From: an uncultured Balneolaceae bacterium
Lineage (GTDB): Bacteria > Bacteroidota > Rhodothermia > Balneolales > Balneolaceae
Assembly (NCBI GenBank): GCA_913057825.1
Contig: CAJXOW010000042.1
Coordinates: 1 to 32,097, forward strand
Length of the DNA: 32,097 nucleotides
Direction of reading: 5' to 3'
The position numbers and the translations under genes are program-made. The notes under the pieces are model-generated. The model made no database searches. It was not told the DNA's origin and saw nothing but the letters and a program-made list of their open reading frames with translations. This document shows, piece after piece, positions 16,441 through 25,872 of the stretch (the stretch's first letter is position 1; every line of letters begins with the position of its first letter).

Positions 16441-18012
16441 TTAGAAATTAGATTTACTTTCCAACGTATAATTTTGAGCCGTGTGATTTTCATGAGCCAC
16501 AAACAAAGTCACTTTGCCCTGCTGCTCAAGTATCCGGTGAATTAGCCTCTCAAGAAGCTTAATATCATTCACTTTTTTCCCATTAACCCGTTTAATGACT
16601 CCACCTTTACGCAGCCCGACCTCCCATGCCACGGAACCGCGGAAAACCTGGGTGATCACCAGTTCTTCCTCTCTTGGATCTTCCGGTATTGGTAGCGACA
16701 TAACGGTGAGGCCCAGCTCAAAAGACTCATATTTTTCATGGGGCGAATCGGATGAGGCTTGCTCATCCTCGCTTTCACCTTGATTACCCGCAAGAAGTTT
16801 CTGCGTATTTTCCAGGCTCTTGAGTCGTACTTTCTTTTCAATTTTCTCCTGATCACGCCAAAGCGTCAATTTTATGATATCACCGGGTCGTCGTTCTGCA
16901 ATCTCCTGTTGAAGCTCGTTGGGTTCTTCTATGATCTCATCTCCAATAGCCAAAATAGCGTCATTCAATTTCAAACCGGATTGTGCGGCGGAGCTGCCTT
17001 CAAGGATCTCCATGATTTCGACTCCATAAACTTTCTCCAATCCCAATTGTCGGGATCGATCATAATCGATGGCTTCCATTCTGATGCCCAGCAGGGCCCG
17101 TTTCACTTCTCCATATTCAATTAGATCCTCGGCTACTTTTATCGCAAGATTCACAGGAACCGCAAAGCCATATCCCTGGTAGCTGCCGCTCTGAGAGGCG
17201 ATGGCTGTGTTAATTCCGATCAAACGACCCTGTGCATTCACCAGGGCCCCTCCGCTGTTACCTTTGTTGATGGCCGCATCCGTCTGAATAAAACTTTCCA
17301 CACTCAGGTCGTTTTCAATATCGATGATCTGTACATTGCGGTGCATGGCGCTTACAATTCCGGCTGTAACCGTCGATTTAAGTCGAAAAGGATTACCAAC
17401 GGCCAAGACCCACTCCCCCACTTCAATTTGGTCCGAATCACCGATGGTTATAGCAGATAAATTATCGACAGGAATCTTAAGGACGGCCAGGTCGGTACTC
17501 GGATCACGACCCACCACGGTAGCCTCAAACTGTCTTTTATCATACAGGGTAACCTGTATACCCTGGTCAACCGCTCCCTCGATCACATGGTTATTCGTTA
17601 CGATATATCCATTTGGACTGATAACCACACCGGATCCCACTGTTCGTACGCGCGGATTCGGAAAAAGCCGGTCCCAGATATTATCGTCCGAATCATCCTC
17701 CGGAGAAGACGGGGGCGGAGGGGGAGGATCCATTCGCCTTCCGTAGCGTCTGCCATCCCCTTCCACTCGAGCATCAATATATACGACCGCCGGCCGCACC
17801 CGGTGCACCACTTCCTTCAACATAAACCGGGGGCCCATCTTCTGTAAAGTGGAATCCGGGACCATCGTACTCGTATCTTTGCGTACTTCGGTCACTTCCA
17901 CATCAGAATAAATGGGACTGGGCTCTTCATGGTAGAGGGCCAACAAGGTGCCGATCAGAATACCAATCAACAGCAGCAAAAAGCCCGTCAAGTATCGATC
18001 TCGCAATTTCAT
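16441..18012 (-). CDS. HtrA/Deg-type periplasmic serine protease with two PDZ domains
   Basis: Deg proteases degrade or refold damaged envelope proteins. The 523-residue protein has an uncleaved-looking N-terminal membrane helix (about 8-27), then a trypsin-like domain (about 63-300). The catalytic triad is H142 (VTNNHVIEG), D174 (DPSTDLAVL) and S253 (INKGNSGGAL). A first PDZ domain (about 305-395) and a second (about 430-510) follow. Residues 95-115 contain a run of prolines plus acidic residues inside the loop before the protease core, which is unusual. Only 3 bp separate its start from the recO stop, and the lipoprotein gene follows 9 bp after its end, so the three are probably one transcript. 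DegP, DegQ and DegS cannot be told apart with certainty; the membrane anchor plus two PDZ domains gives a mixed picture. Confidence 0.93.
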   Translation of the reverse strand: MKLRDRYLTGFLLLLIGILIGTLLALYHEEPSPIYSDVEVTEVRKDTSTMVPDSTLQKMGPRFMLKEVVHRVRPAVVYIDARVEGDGRRYGRRMDPPPPPPSSPEDDSDDNIWDRLFPNPRVRTVGSGVVISPNGYIVTNNHVIEGAVDQGIQVTLYDKRQFEATVVGRDPSTDLAVLKIPVDNLSAITIGDSDQIEVGEWVLAVGNPFRLKSTVTAGIVSAMHRNVQIIDIENDLSVESFIQTDAAINKGNSGGALVNAQGRLIGINTAIASQSGSYQGYGFAVPVNLAIKVAEDLIEYGEVKRALLGIRMEAIDYDRSRQLGLEKVYGVEIMEILEGSSAAQSGLKLNDAILAIGDEIIEEPNELQQEIAERRPGDIIKLTLWRDQEKIEKKVRLKSLENTQKLLAGNQGESEDEQASSDSPHEKYESFELGLTVMSLPIPEDPREEELVITQVFRGSVAWEVGLRKGGVIKRVNGKKVNDIKLLERLIHRILEQQGKVTLFVAHENHTAQNYTLESKSNF

Positions 18013-18015
18013 AAG

Positions 18016-18759
18016 TTATTCCCGCAGAATCTGTTCGAAGATGGCATCCGATGTACGGTCCTTAATGCCTTCAAGGTGAAATTTAAGATAGTTATCCAGA
18101 TAGTTAATAAGTTCTTTCAACTCATCAGACTGAAAATCTACTTTAAATAACGTGGAGGTCTGAGTATTTAATGCCAATTTAATATAATTAAGTTGATTTT
18201 TTGTCAACGGATAATGGTGTGCCGTCTGTCGCTCCGGCATGACCGCCCCGTTTTCAATGTTTAAGAACCACCCTTCTCCACCGTTAGTCGCCGGATCCGA
18301 TACCGTTTGTATCCCGATCCCCATCAATTCACACAATCGTAATTGAAGATAGGGAAAAACTTTACGCACCTCCACATCCGTTTTGTCCAGCCACGTAAGA
18401 AATTTATAGGTAAAATCAAAAAGTTCCCGGTTGATCTCCCCATCCTGCAAAAGCTGATTAATCAACTCGATAGAAGTTGTCATCAGAGCCATTTTCTCGA
18501 AATCCCGCTGCAGTGAAGGAGTCTTCTCCAGGTAACTGGCCTCCTTAAGCGTTTGCACCGAACGCGAAGATTTATAGTAATAAACCAGCTCCAGGATGTT
18601 GCCCACTTCAATCAATCCACTGATGCGCTTTTTGGGCTTTTTGGCTCCATGCACCATAAAAGCCAACTTTCCATGTTCTTTGGTAAAAGCGGTAACAATT
18701 TCGCTTGATTCCTTAAAATCGATCGATTTAAAGATTATCGCGGGGGATTTAAAAATCAT
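18016..18759 (-). CDS. recO: DNA repair protein RecO
   Basis: RecO works with RecF and RecR to load RecA on SSB-coated gaps. The 247-residue product has the N-terminal OB-fold region (residues 1-80). It shows the family pattern of an ATPAIIF-like strand, SSEIVTAFTKEHGKLAFMVHGAKKPKKR and a LELVYYYK strand. A helical C-terminal domain follows (FPYLQLRLCELMGIG at about 153-167). The CxxC zinc-binding pairs found in some RecO proteins are absent; only one Cys is seen. It is the first gene of a tight minus-strand group with the HtrA-type protease (3-bp gap). It is divergent from trkA across 125 bp. Confidence 0.9.
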   Translation of the reverse strand: MIFKSPAIIFKSIDFKESSEIVTAFTKEHGKLAFMVHGAKKPKKRISGLIEVGNILELVYYYKSSRSVQTLKEASYLEKTPSLQRDFEKMALMTTSIELINQLLQDGEINRELFDFTYKFLTWLDKTDVEVRKVFPYLQLRLCELMGIGIQTVSDPATNGGEGWFLNIENGAVMPERQTAHHYPLTKNQLNYIKLALNTQTSTLFKVDFQSDELKELINYLDNYLKFHLEGIKDRTSDAIFEQILRE

Positions 18760-18785
18760 TGGCTATCATCGATAAAATATTTATA

Positions 18786-18806
18786 TCTTTTCTTTTTCAG
18801 AAAAGA
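18786..18806. promoter_or_regulatory. Small inverted repeat between recO and trkA
   Basis: TCTTTTCT, five bases, then AGAAAAGA form an 8-bp perfect inverted repeat in the divergent promoter region, just upstream of the putative trkA -35 box. It could be an operator or a weak hairpin. Only the sequence symmetry is visible. Confidence 0.35.
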
Positions 18807-18811
18807 GGCAG

Positions 18812-18839
18812 TTGCTGCTGCCCGGTTGGTCGTTATAAT
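18812..18839 (+). promoter_or_regulatory. Putative sigma-70-like promoter of trkAH
   Basis: TTGCTG (18812-18817), a 16-bp spacer and TATAAT (18834-18839) lie 46 bp before the trkA start. The -10 is a perfect consensus and the -35 matches four of six. No transcript data support it. Confidence 0.5.
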
Positions 18840-18884
18840 CAGACCTTACATAACTCCTTCAATTTACCATAAAATCCGTTTGTT

Positions 18885-20234
18885 TTGAAAATTGTCATTA
18901 TCGGTGCGGGCGAAATCGGCTATGAATTGGCCAGTATATTATCCCAGGAACAGCATGACGTTACCGTAATGGACGAAGAGAAGGACCCGCTTAACGTCGT
19001 TGAAGAAAATTTGGATGTATTGACGATGGAGGGGAACGCCACGTCCGTTCGCGACCTGGTCAACGCCGGGGTAGAACGTGCCGATATAGTTATTTCGGTC
19101 ACCAGTATAGACGAAATCAATATGATCGCATCGATGATCAGTAAACGGCTGGGAGCCGAAATGGTGATTGCCCGCGTGCGCAATGATGAGCTATCACGCG
19201 AGGATGCTCCGCTCAGTTCCAAGGACCTGGGTATCGATGTCCTGATCCACCCCGAACAAAGTGCCGCCCAGGAAATCGTACAGCTTCTGAAGCGAAGTGC
19301 TGCAAGTGACGTGGTAAACCTGGCAGACGGAAAGATGCAGCTGATAGGGATACGACTGGACCGCGATTCCCCCATTCTCGGAATATCGCTTGCAGAATAT
19401 GCGACCGAGCATTATGACATCACATTCCGTATCGTAGCCATTGCCAGAAAAGGTCGAACGATCATTCCCAAGGGAGCGACGAAGCTGCAAGCCTTCGACC
19501 AGGTGTTTTTCATCACGAAAATGGAACAAGTGCCCGCCCTTATTAAAACGACAGGCCGCAGTGAAAAACGTATTCACAGCATCATGATTGCGGGAGGAAC
19601 ACCGATCGGGGCAATGGTAGCCCGCAAACTTAGCCAGGAAAGCAATGATTGGTCGATTAAACTTATCGAACCCGACTATGAAAAAGCCTCTGAGCTTGCA
19701 GCCGAGCTCGAAAATGTTTTGGTGCTGAACGGTAACGGCACCGATCCCGACCTACTGGCAACCGAGGGCATCCGGGACACCGACGCATTTATATCGGTCA
19801 CCGACGACGAGGAATCCAATATTATATCTTGTTTAATGGCGAAACATATGGAAGTGCGAAAAACCATTGCCCTCGTGTCGAAAGGAGATTATATCCCATT
19901 AAGTCAGACCATCGGACTGGATGCCGCCATTAATAAAAAACATGCCGCTTCAAACGAAATTCATCGGTACGTCCGCCGGGGTAAAGTCATCGCCGTCTCG
20001 GCGCTGCAGGGCATCCAGGCGGAAGTACTGGAATTGGAGGTTGGCGCGGACTCCAAGGTAAGCAATAAACCCATTCACAAAATCGACCTGCCCGATAGTT
20101 GTGTGGTCGGCGGTATATTGAGTGGCGGCAACGTTGAGATAGCCACGGGCGATTCTGTCATTGAACCGAATGATCGAATTATCATATTTTGCCTGCCGCA
20201 GGCGGTCGAGCAAGTAACTTCACTCTTTCAGTAA
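18885..20234 (+). CDS. trkA: Trk potassium uptake system NAD-binding protein TrkA
   Basis: TrkA is the cytoplasmic regulatory ring that gates the TrkH potassium channel in response to nucleotides. The 449-residue protein contains two tandem RCK modules. The first starts with the Rossmann motif GAGEIG (7-12) and acidic D30. The second starts near residue 230 (HSIMIAGGTPIG) with an acidic residue in LIEPD. Each module is followed by a TrkA-C domain. The start is TTG at 18885, fixed by the Rossmann motif immediately after it. The second GxGxxG is degenerate (GGTPIG), as is common. trkH follows after 9 bp, so they are one operon. Confidence 0.95.
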   Translation: MKIVIIGAGEIGYELASILSQEQHDVTVMDEEKDPLNVVEENLDVLTMEGNATSVRDLVNAGVERADIVISVTSIDEINMIASMISKRLGAEMVIARVRNDELSREDAPLSSKDLGIDVLIHPEQSAAQEIVQLLKRSAASDVVNLADGKMQLIGIRLDRDSPILGISLAEYATEHYDITFRIVAIARKGRTIIPKGATKLQAFDQVFFITKMEQVPALIKTTGRSEKRIHSIMIAGGTPIGAMVARKLSQESNDWSIKLIEPDYEKASELAAELENVLVLNGNGTDPDLLATEGIRDTDAFISVTDDEESNIISCLMAKHMEVRKTIALVSKGDYIPLSQTIGLDAAINKKHAASNEIHRYVRRGKVIAVSALQGIQAEVLELEVGADSKVSNKPIHKIDLPDSCVVGGILSGGNVEIATGDSVIEPNDRIIIFCLPQAVEQVTSLFQ

Positions 20235-20243
20235 CCCACTGGC

Positions 20244-21752
20244 ATGTCAAACCCATTTCGCTTTTTATCACAGGTCAACATACTGCCTGCACTGGGCGTG
20301 CTTGGCGCATTTGTATTTTTCCTGGGCTTCGCATTACTGGCCCCCGCTGTCATAGCTTTGATCTATGGCGAACCTACCTGGTTTGCATTCCTGGTTTCGG
20401 CCGTCATTGCATTTGTACTGGGCGGCACTCTATATAAAAATTTCAGGTCCGACCAGGAACTTCGCATCCGCGAAGCCTTTATTGTTGTCAGTTTCACCTG
20501 GCTATTCCTTTCCATCGTCGGAGCCCTGCCCTTTGTCCTATCAGGGGTCCTCGGCAGTTACACCGATGCCGTTTTCGAAACGATGAGCGGACTCACCACC
20601 ACCGGAGCGACCATTATGGGCGGGGTTACCAGTGACAATATCCAAAATCCAGCCATCGAATCGCTGCCGCACAGCATATTATTTTGGCGCTCACTGGCTC
20701 ACTGGCTCGGAGGCATGGGGATCATTGTCTTATCCATCGCTATCCTTCCTCTGCTCGGCGTAGGCGGAATGCAACTGTTCCAGGCCGAGTCTCCGGGTCC
20801 GACGACCGACAAAATCACACCCCGGGTTCAGGAAACGGCCAAATTGCTTTGGGGCATCTACGTATTGTTTACGGCCGCTGAATTTTTGCTGCTCTGGATC
20901 CATCCCACTATGGACTGGTTCAATGCCATTAATCATGCCTTTGCGACCCTGGCGACCGGCGGATTTTCTACGATGGGAAATAGTATACAGGGATTCAACT
21001 CGGCCTACATCGACACCGTGATCACGATTTTCATGTTCCTGGCAGGTATCAACTTTGCTATGCATTATCGACTGATAATCAGTGATTATAAAAGCTTCTT
21101 CAACAATCGGGAACTCCGTTTTTATTCGTTAATCGTGCTTATCTCGATCACGGCCATCAGTCTCTCCCTTTGGTTGGAGCAAAACGGTTACTCCCTGCTG
21201 GAGTCGCTTCGATACGGCTCTTTCCAGGCCGTCTCCATCATCACAACTACCGGATTTGGGACAGCCGACTATGAATTGTGGAACAGTTTTGCCCTGTTTT
21301 TTTTGCTGTTGTTGTTCTTTACCGGCGGCAGTTCGGGGTCGACCGGCGGAGGCATCAAGATGATTCGGTGGTTGATCCTGATCAAAAACGTATTCCGTGA
21401 AATCAAGCAGATTCTTCACCCCAAAGCCATACTACCCCTGCGAATCGGGCATAAAACCGTGGATTCCGATATCCAGCGAACCGTTTTGAGCTTCTTTTTG
21501 CTCTACATGTTTATCTTCGGATTCGGGGCCCTTTGTCTTGCCCTAATGGGTTTCGACATTCTGTCTTCGATCGGCGCCAGCATTGCCTGCCTGGGAAATA
21601 TCGGCCCGGGATTCGGCGCTTTCGGACCGACCGACAACTACGCCCAGATACCTTACCTCGGCAAATGGATTCTCATCCTCTTCATGATGATCGGCCGCCT
21701 GGAACTGTTTACCGTCCTGGTAATCTTCTCCCCTGCGTTTTGGCGGAAGTGA
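20244..21752 (+). CDS. trkH: Trk potassium uptake channel subunit TrkH
   Basis: TrkH is the inner-membrane potassium-translocating subunit. The 502-residue protein is strongly hydrophobic with four repeated helix-pore-helix units. The selectivity-filter glycine segments are visible in order: TTTGATIM (about 118-125), ATGGFSTM (about 237), TTTGFGTAD (about 337) and LGNIGPGFG (about 451). The final helix carries the GRLE motif. It overlaps no gene but ends 4 bp from the stop of the convergent RND exporter gene, leaving no room for a separate terminator. Pairing with trkA gives a complete Trk core and suggests attention to osmotic balance. Confidence 0.95.
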   Translation: MSNPFRFLSQVNILPALGVLGAFVFFLGFALLAPAVIALIYGEPTWFAFLVSAVIAFVLGGTLYKNFRSDQELRIREAFIVVSFTWLFLSIVGALPFVLSGVLGSYTDAVFETMSGLTTTGATIMGGVTSDNIQNPAIESLPHSILFWRSLAHWLGGMGIIVLSIAILPLLGVGGMQLFQAESPGPTTDKITPRVQETAKLLWGIYVLFTAAEFLLLWIHPTMDWFNAINHAFATLATGGFSTMGNSIQGFNSAYIDTVITIFMFLAGINFAMHYRLIISDYKSFFNNRELRFYSLIVLISITAISLSLWLEQNGYSLLESLRYGSFQAVSIITTTGFGTADYELWNSFALFFLLLLFFTGGSSGSTGGGIKMIRWLILIKNVFREIKQILHPKAILPLRIGHKTVDSDIQRTVLSFFLLYMFIFGFGALCLALMGFDILSSIGASIACLGNIGPGFGAFGPTDNYAQIPYLGKWILILFMMIGRLELFTVLVIFSPAFWRK

Positions 21753-21756
21753 GGGT

Positions 21757-24321
21757 TCACTCCATCAGCTCGATCTCCTTCTCCGGCATATCGCGTTCAT
21801 CTACGTATTCTTCGTCTTCAGCGTAGATGATCATGTTTCGGTCTTCCAACCATTGTATGATAGCGGGCAGGAAGATCAAGGCGGTCAACAACGTCATTCC
21901 GATGCCGAGTACAGCCAGTTGTCCGATCGACCGCAACCCCGGGTGATTGGTAAACAGCAGCCCCGAAAAACCCAGCATAGTGGTTACTGACCCCATGGTG
22001 ATATGCTGACCCGTGCTGGACAAGACCGACCACATACTGCAACGTCCCTCTTCCCGGTAACGAAAGGCCAGGTGAACGCCGTTGTCCTCCCCAATACCCA
22101 GTATAGCCGGCAAAACGATCAGGTTGTAAAAATTGAATTGCCATCCCAGCAGCATCATAACGGCAAATGTACATACCAGGCCGATGATCAGGGGAATAAG
22201 GGATATGAGCGCCCATTTAAATGAACGGAAGGCAGCAATCATAAAGATAAACACGAGGATAAGGGTCCCCGCTACCATATACGGGCTTTCCTTCCGCATC
22301 AATTCGAGCATTTCCGCGGCAACGATGGAGGTACTGGCCGCATAGAATTTTTCCCCGTTCTCAAGCTCCACGACTTCCACATCATTCTTGAATGCAATCG
22401 ATTTACGTCCGTCCGACAATCCGACACTCGGATACACCATGACGAAACGACCGATTTCCCCCTCTTTGGTTACAAACCGGTTTTTCAAATAATCGGGGAT
22501 GCGCTCAAATTTCAGCGGTTCGGTCGTCTGCGAAGCTTCCCTGAGCTGTTTCAGCTCTTTACTTTCCTCATCTTTTAAAAAGGGACTTTGCAGGAGCCCA
22601 CGAACTTCGGCGATTTCTTTCAACTTCTTTAATTCTGACTGCCGGGTAGTGGGATAACGTTCCTGCAGGGCTTCCACTTCGTCTATCGTCGGACTGGTGG
22701 TATCCTGTCGCATTTTTTCTCGAAGTTGCTCCAGTATCTTCAATACCTGTTGATCGGTTTCCGCCAGAATATAGGCAGCATTGCGTTTGTGAGAGGAAAA
22801 TACCTGGCTTGAAAGATCTCTGAACTCCCGGTATTCGGGAAATTCGGGCTCCAATTCACCAAACTTGTACTGAAAGCTTAATAAATTATAGTTATAGGCG
22901 ACCAGGGCTAAAATTACCACCCCGGCAACTACTATCGACCGAGAAAAAGGAAAGCGCCGCTGTACTCTCCCCTTTTTATTTTCCTCCAGTCGCTCACGCA
23001 GCAGGATCCAGTTATACTTTTCAAAAATGACGAGTATGGCCGGTAAAATGAACAACATGGACGCAAGGGCGAGCAGAATCCCGGTCCCCGATATGAATCC
23101 AAATTCAGAGAAACCTCGAAAATCGGCAAACATCAACACATACAACGCCGATGCGGTCGTCACGGCACTGGTCACAATTGCCGCTCCCGTATTGAAATAG
23201 GTGCGATGCAGTGCATTGTAAATGCCGAGTCCCTCGGACCTCAACTCAATATACCGGGCGTAGTAGTGTATCCCGTAATCGATTCCCAGTCCAAACAGGA
23301 TAACAAACAACACCGAGGTCATCGTATTCAGTGATCCCAGGACCCAGAAGGTAATACCAAACGTCCACAGCAGGCTAATCACCAAAGGAATTCCAATGAC
23401 CAGCGCGGGAATCGGCATTCGCAGCAAATGCTTTATGAAACCGATTTGCCTCTTTTTTCGATCCGATTTGCGGTAGTTCCAATATTTTTTCAGGGTAAAA
23501 TAAAACATAACCAGCAGGATTACCCCGGTAATTCCGGAAGCAAAGCTGTTTTTCACATCCCGCATAATCGACTGAAACTCATTCAGATGCCGTTTAAGCC
23601 GTCCGCCGGCCACAATCTCCATCTCCTTGTTGTAGGATTGCGGGGACATCGCAGCGATCAGGGAATCATAATCTGCAAACATGTCCTGCAAATACTGGAT
23701 ATCGTTGCTGGAGCCATTGGGATAAAAGTGCAGGACCATAATCGTACTGTCGTCACTGACCGGATATCGTTTGGGTATCAGTGATTCGTATGTTTGTTGA
23801 AACTCTTTAAGCTGATCATCCTTTTCCCCGGTGGTATCCTCCTCAAGTTCAACATAAAAGGGATTGGCCTTTAATTTCGCCTCTTCAATTTCGTCTTTTA
23901 AAAACTCCTTGATCTGCTCCAATTCTTTTTCAGTGGCAAAATACAGGGCATTCTCCTTCAGAACCTTTACATCTTTTCTGAACTCATACCGTTCAAAATA
24001 GGGCATGTCCATTTTGTCATAATGCATATCCATCGTCTCTTCAATCAGATCCCGGGCAAACCGTTTATTATCATCAAAACTGGGAGACTTGATCGCCACT
24101 TCCATGGGAGTACCGCCGCCCACGGTATTCTTCAATCGCTCCAGGGCCTGCACACTTTCGTAGGAGTCCGGCAGCAGATTGGCAAGGTCGGTGTCAATGC
24201 GTAACTGAAAGGCATAATATCCACTTGCTATACCGAACAAACCGGCAAGAACCAGCACCAGAAAAGGATGGTGATAGTTAAAAGAAACCAGCGGACGAAA
24301 AATTTCTAATATCTTTTTCAT
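21757..24321 (-). CDS. RND/MMPL-superfamily exporter, HpnN-like architecture
   Basis: The 854-residue inner-membrane protein has the two-fold RND layout. TM1 at about 20-38 is followed by a large periplasmic loop (40-255). A five-helix bundle (about 258-435) contains GLGIDYGIHYYARY, the family's fourth-helix motif. TM7 at about 460 is followed by a second loop (480-690) and a second bundle (about 692-830) with GIGEDNGVHLAFRY. The Asp in each motif fits a proton relay. This size without a membrane-fusion partner resembles the COG1033 and HpnN group, which move lipids or hydrophobic molecules, rather than AcrB (over 1000 residues). Both loops have long charged helices. Substrate is unknown. It converges on trkH with a 4-bp gap, and repeat copy D lies upstream. 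Confidence 0.88.
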   Translation of the reverse strand: MKKILEIFRPLVSFNYHHPFLVLVLAGLFGIASGYYAFQLRIDTDLANLLPDSYESVQALERLKNTVGGGTPMEVAIKSPSFDDNKRFARDLIEETMDMHYDKMDMPYFERYEFRKDVKVLKENALYFATEKELEQIKEFLKDEIEEAKLKANPFYVELEEDTTGEKDDQLKEFQQTYESLIPKRYPVSDDSTIMVLHFYPNGSSNDIQYLQDMFADYDSLIAAMSPQSYNKEMEIVAGGRLKRHLNEFQSIMRDVKNSFASGITGVILLVMFYFTLKKYWNYRKSDRKKRQIGFIKHLLRMPIPALVIGIPLVISLLWTFGITFWVLGSLNTMTSVLFVILFGLGIDYGIHYYARYIELRSEGLGIYNALHRTYFNTGAAIVTSAVTTASALYVLMFADFRGFSEFGFISGTGILLALASMLFILPAILVIFEKYNWILLRERLEENKKGRVQRRFPFSRSIVVAGVVILALVAYNYNLLSFQYKFGELEPEFPEYREFRDLSSQVFSSHKRNAAYILAETDQQVLKILEQLREKMRQDTTSPTIDEVEALQERYPTTRQSELKKLKEIAEVRGLLQSPFLKDEESKELKQLREASQTTEPLKFERIPDYLKNRFVTKEGEIGRFVMVYPSVGLSDGRKSIAFKNDVEVVELENGEKFYAASTSIVAAEMLELMRKESPYMVAGTLILVFIFMIAAFRSFKWALISLIPLIIGLVCTFAVMMLLGWQFNFYNLIVLPAILGIGEDNGVHLAFRYREEGRCSMWSVLSSTGQHITMGSVTTMLGFSGLLFTNHPGLRSIGQLAVLGIGMTLLTALIFLPAIIQWLEDRNMIIYAEDEEYVDERDMPEKEIELME

Positions 24322-24393
24322 GAATATATTCAGAAAATACTTTTAGAAGTCCGTCGAACTTCAGACCGTGATCAATTACAAATAAATTGTATG

Positions 24394-24562
24394 TAAGAGT
24401 TCTTTGAAATAATCGGACGGCGGTTCCGAAGCATAATAATTTTCCGGGTAGCCGGCAGTAATAGCGATAATTGTATTCAAGGTTATCACCCACTAAATAT
24501 CTTCAAACAAGGAAAAGTATACGAGCAAGGAACCGCCGTCCGATTATTTCAAAGAACTCTTA
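24394..24562 (-). repeat. Dispersed hairpin element, family 1, copy D
   Basis: Arms at 24394-24427 and 24529-24562 are 34-bp perfect inverted complements; the outer part (TAAGAGTTCTTTGAAATAAT) is unique. Read on the minus strand the interior starts TTGCTCGTATACTTTTCC and ends CCGGAAAATTATTATGCTTC, matching copy C. It is the only copy in reverse orientation. It lies between the GT4 gene and the RND gene, both on the minus strand. Confidence 0.92.
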
Positions 24563-24580
24563 AAGATAAACTAACGCTTT

Positions 24581-25729
24581 CTAACTGTTAATCTTATTTT
24601 TCATTGTCCTATAAAGTTTATCGGCCACTTCTTCCCAGTTCAGATCCTGCTCCACTCTTTTTCGACCTTGCCTACCCAGTTTATCAGCTTGTTGAGGCTC
24701 TTCCAGCATCCATCGGATAGCGCGTGAGAGCTGATCGCTATCTCTTTCATTGATGATCAACCCGGTTTCTTTATCCAACACCGCATCCGGTATCCCCCCG
24801 GAATCGGTCCCGATTACCGGCTTGGCACATGCATTGGCTTCCAGGAAAACGATCCCAAACCCTTCCACATCGGGTTCAGCCGTCCTGGACGGCATCACAA
24901 ACACATCACACATGTTGTAATACCGGGGAAGAGATTCGTGGGACACCTCCCCGTGAAAGTATACATACGACTCGAGATTACGCCGGCTGACCATTTCCTT
25001 GAGCGCGGCCTCTTTCGGCCCCTGCCCAACCACCACGTAAGCTATTTCCGGGATATCCTCTTTGATATGGTCAATAACCTTGATTACATCATCAATTCCC
25101 TTTCTTTGCACCAGGCGGGTAATCGTCAGCAGGATCTTCCGGTTTTCCAGACCAAGTTCACGACGTAGTCCGGAGGCATCGAAGGGATAAAAACGATCGG
25201 GATCCGTTCCATTGCGAATCACCGTCGACTCCTTATCAGAAATGCCCTGTTCGGTGAGTATGTCGCGCGTATAACGGCTTACCGGAAACCAGTGGTCCAC
25301 CTGGTCAAATATCCGGGAGCGGTACCGGAGAAAGAATGGGCTTGCCGGGGTATTTTCATAGGGATTGTACAGCAGCTCACGGGCATGAGCAGCGGTAAAT
25401 ATTTTTTTCGGATAGCCGCTGATCTGCCGTGCAAAGATAGAGGATATCACCGTTTGCCACTGCGTATGAAAACACACTTCAATATTTTTTCTGTACACTT
25501 CGTTAGGCAAGAAGGGTAACAGAGAAAAATTTAATAAACTGTTGAACCTCCCAAATCGCTTAACCGCAAAATCAAATAGCTGGTCATCATGCCCGGCCCC
25601 GTCAACTCCGGGTGCATACACGGTAAAATCATCACACCATTGTGCCAATCGCTTGGCCAACTCGTTCGCATAAGTTTCAATTCCACCCGTATCGGGCGGA
25701 AAATCTTGTGTAATTAAAGCAACGCGCAT
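24581..25729 (-). CDS. GT4-family glycosyltransferase
   Basis: A 382-residue GT-B glycosyltransferase is predicted. The N-terminal domain opens MRVALITQDFPPDTGGIETY with the Gly-Gly acceptor-site loop (15-16). The C-terminal nucleotide-sugar domain has TRLVQRKGID, VVGQGP, HGEVSHE and the retaining-enzyme motif EGFGIVFLEA (E289 and E297, EX7E). The start is ATG at 25729; a TTG four codons upstream would extend it, but the family normally begins right at the first beta-strand. The closest-looking relatives are PimB-type mannosyltransferases acting on lipids, which is a guess from motif style. The gene is divergent from the membrane protein gene at 25873, leaving 143 bp for both promoters. Confidence 0.88.
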   Translation of the reverse strand: MRVALITQDFPPDTGGIETYANELAKRLAQWCDDFTVYAPGVDGAGHDDQLFDFAVKRFGRFNSLLNFSLLPFLPNEVYRKNIEVCFHTQWQTVISSIFARQISGYPKKIFTAAHARELLYNPYENTPASPFFLRYRSRIFDQVDHWFPVSRYTRDILTEQGISDKESTVIRNGTDPDRFYPFDASGLRRELGLENRKILLTITRLVQRKGIDDVIKVIDHIKEDIPEIAYVVVGQGPKEAALKEMVSRRNLESYVYFHGEVSHESLPRYYNMCDVFVMPSRTAEPDVEGFGIVFLEANACAKPVIGTDSGGIPDAVLDKETGLIINERDSDQLSRAIRWMLEEPQQADKLGRQGRKRVEQDLNWEEVADKLYRTMKNKINS

Positions 25730-25830
25730 TGAACTATTCAATAAGATAAATACAGTAAATTAATTCTGTTTCAGCCACTCGGCAAATTGACAAGTGGGCT
25801 ATCAAATTTATTTAATCAGTAAATAAACGT

Positions 25831-25838
25831 TATATTTG
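25831..25838 (+). promoter_or_regulatory. Putative Bacteroidota-type -7 promoter box
   Basis: TATATTTG matches the TAnnTTTG -7 consensus of Bacteroidota sigma factors and lies 35 bp before the ATG of the membrane protein gene. A clear -33 TTTG is not seen at the right distance, so support is partial. Confidence 0.4.
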
Positions 25839-25872
25839 CGGCCTAATTTAAGAAACCTTAGCAACAGATTAA

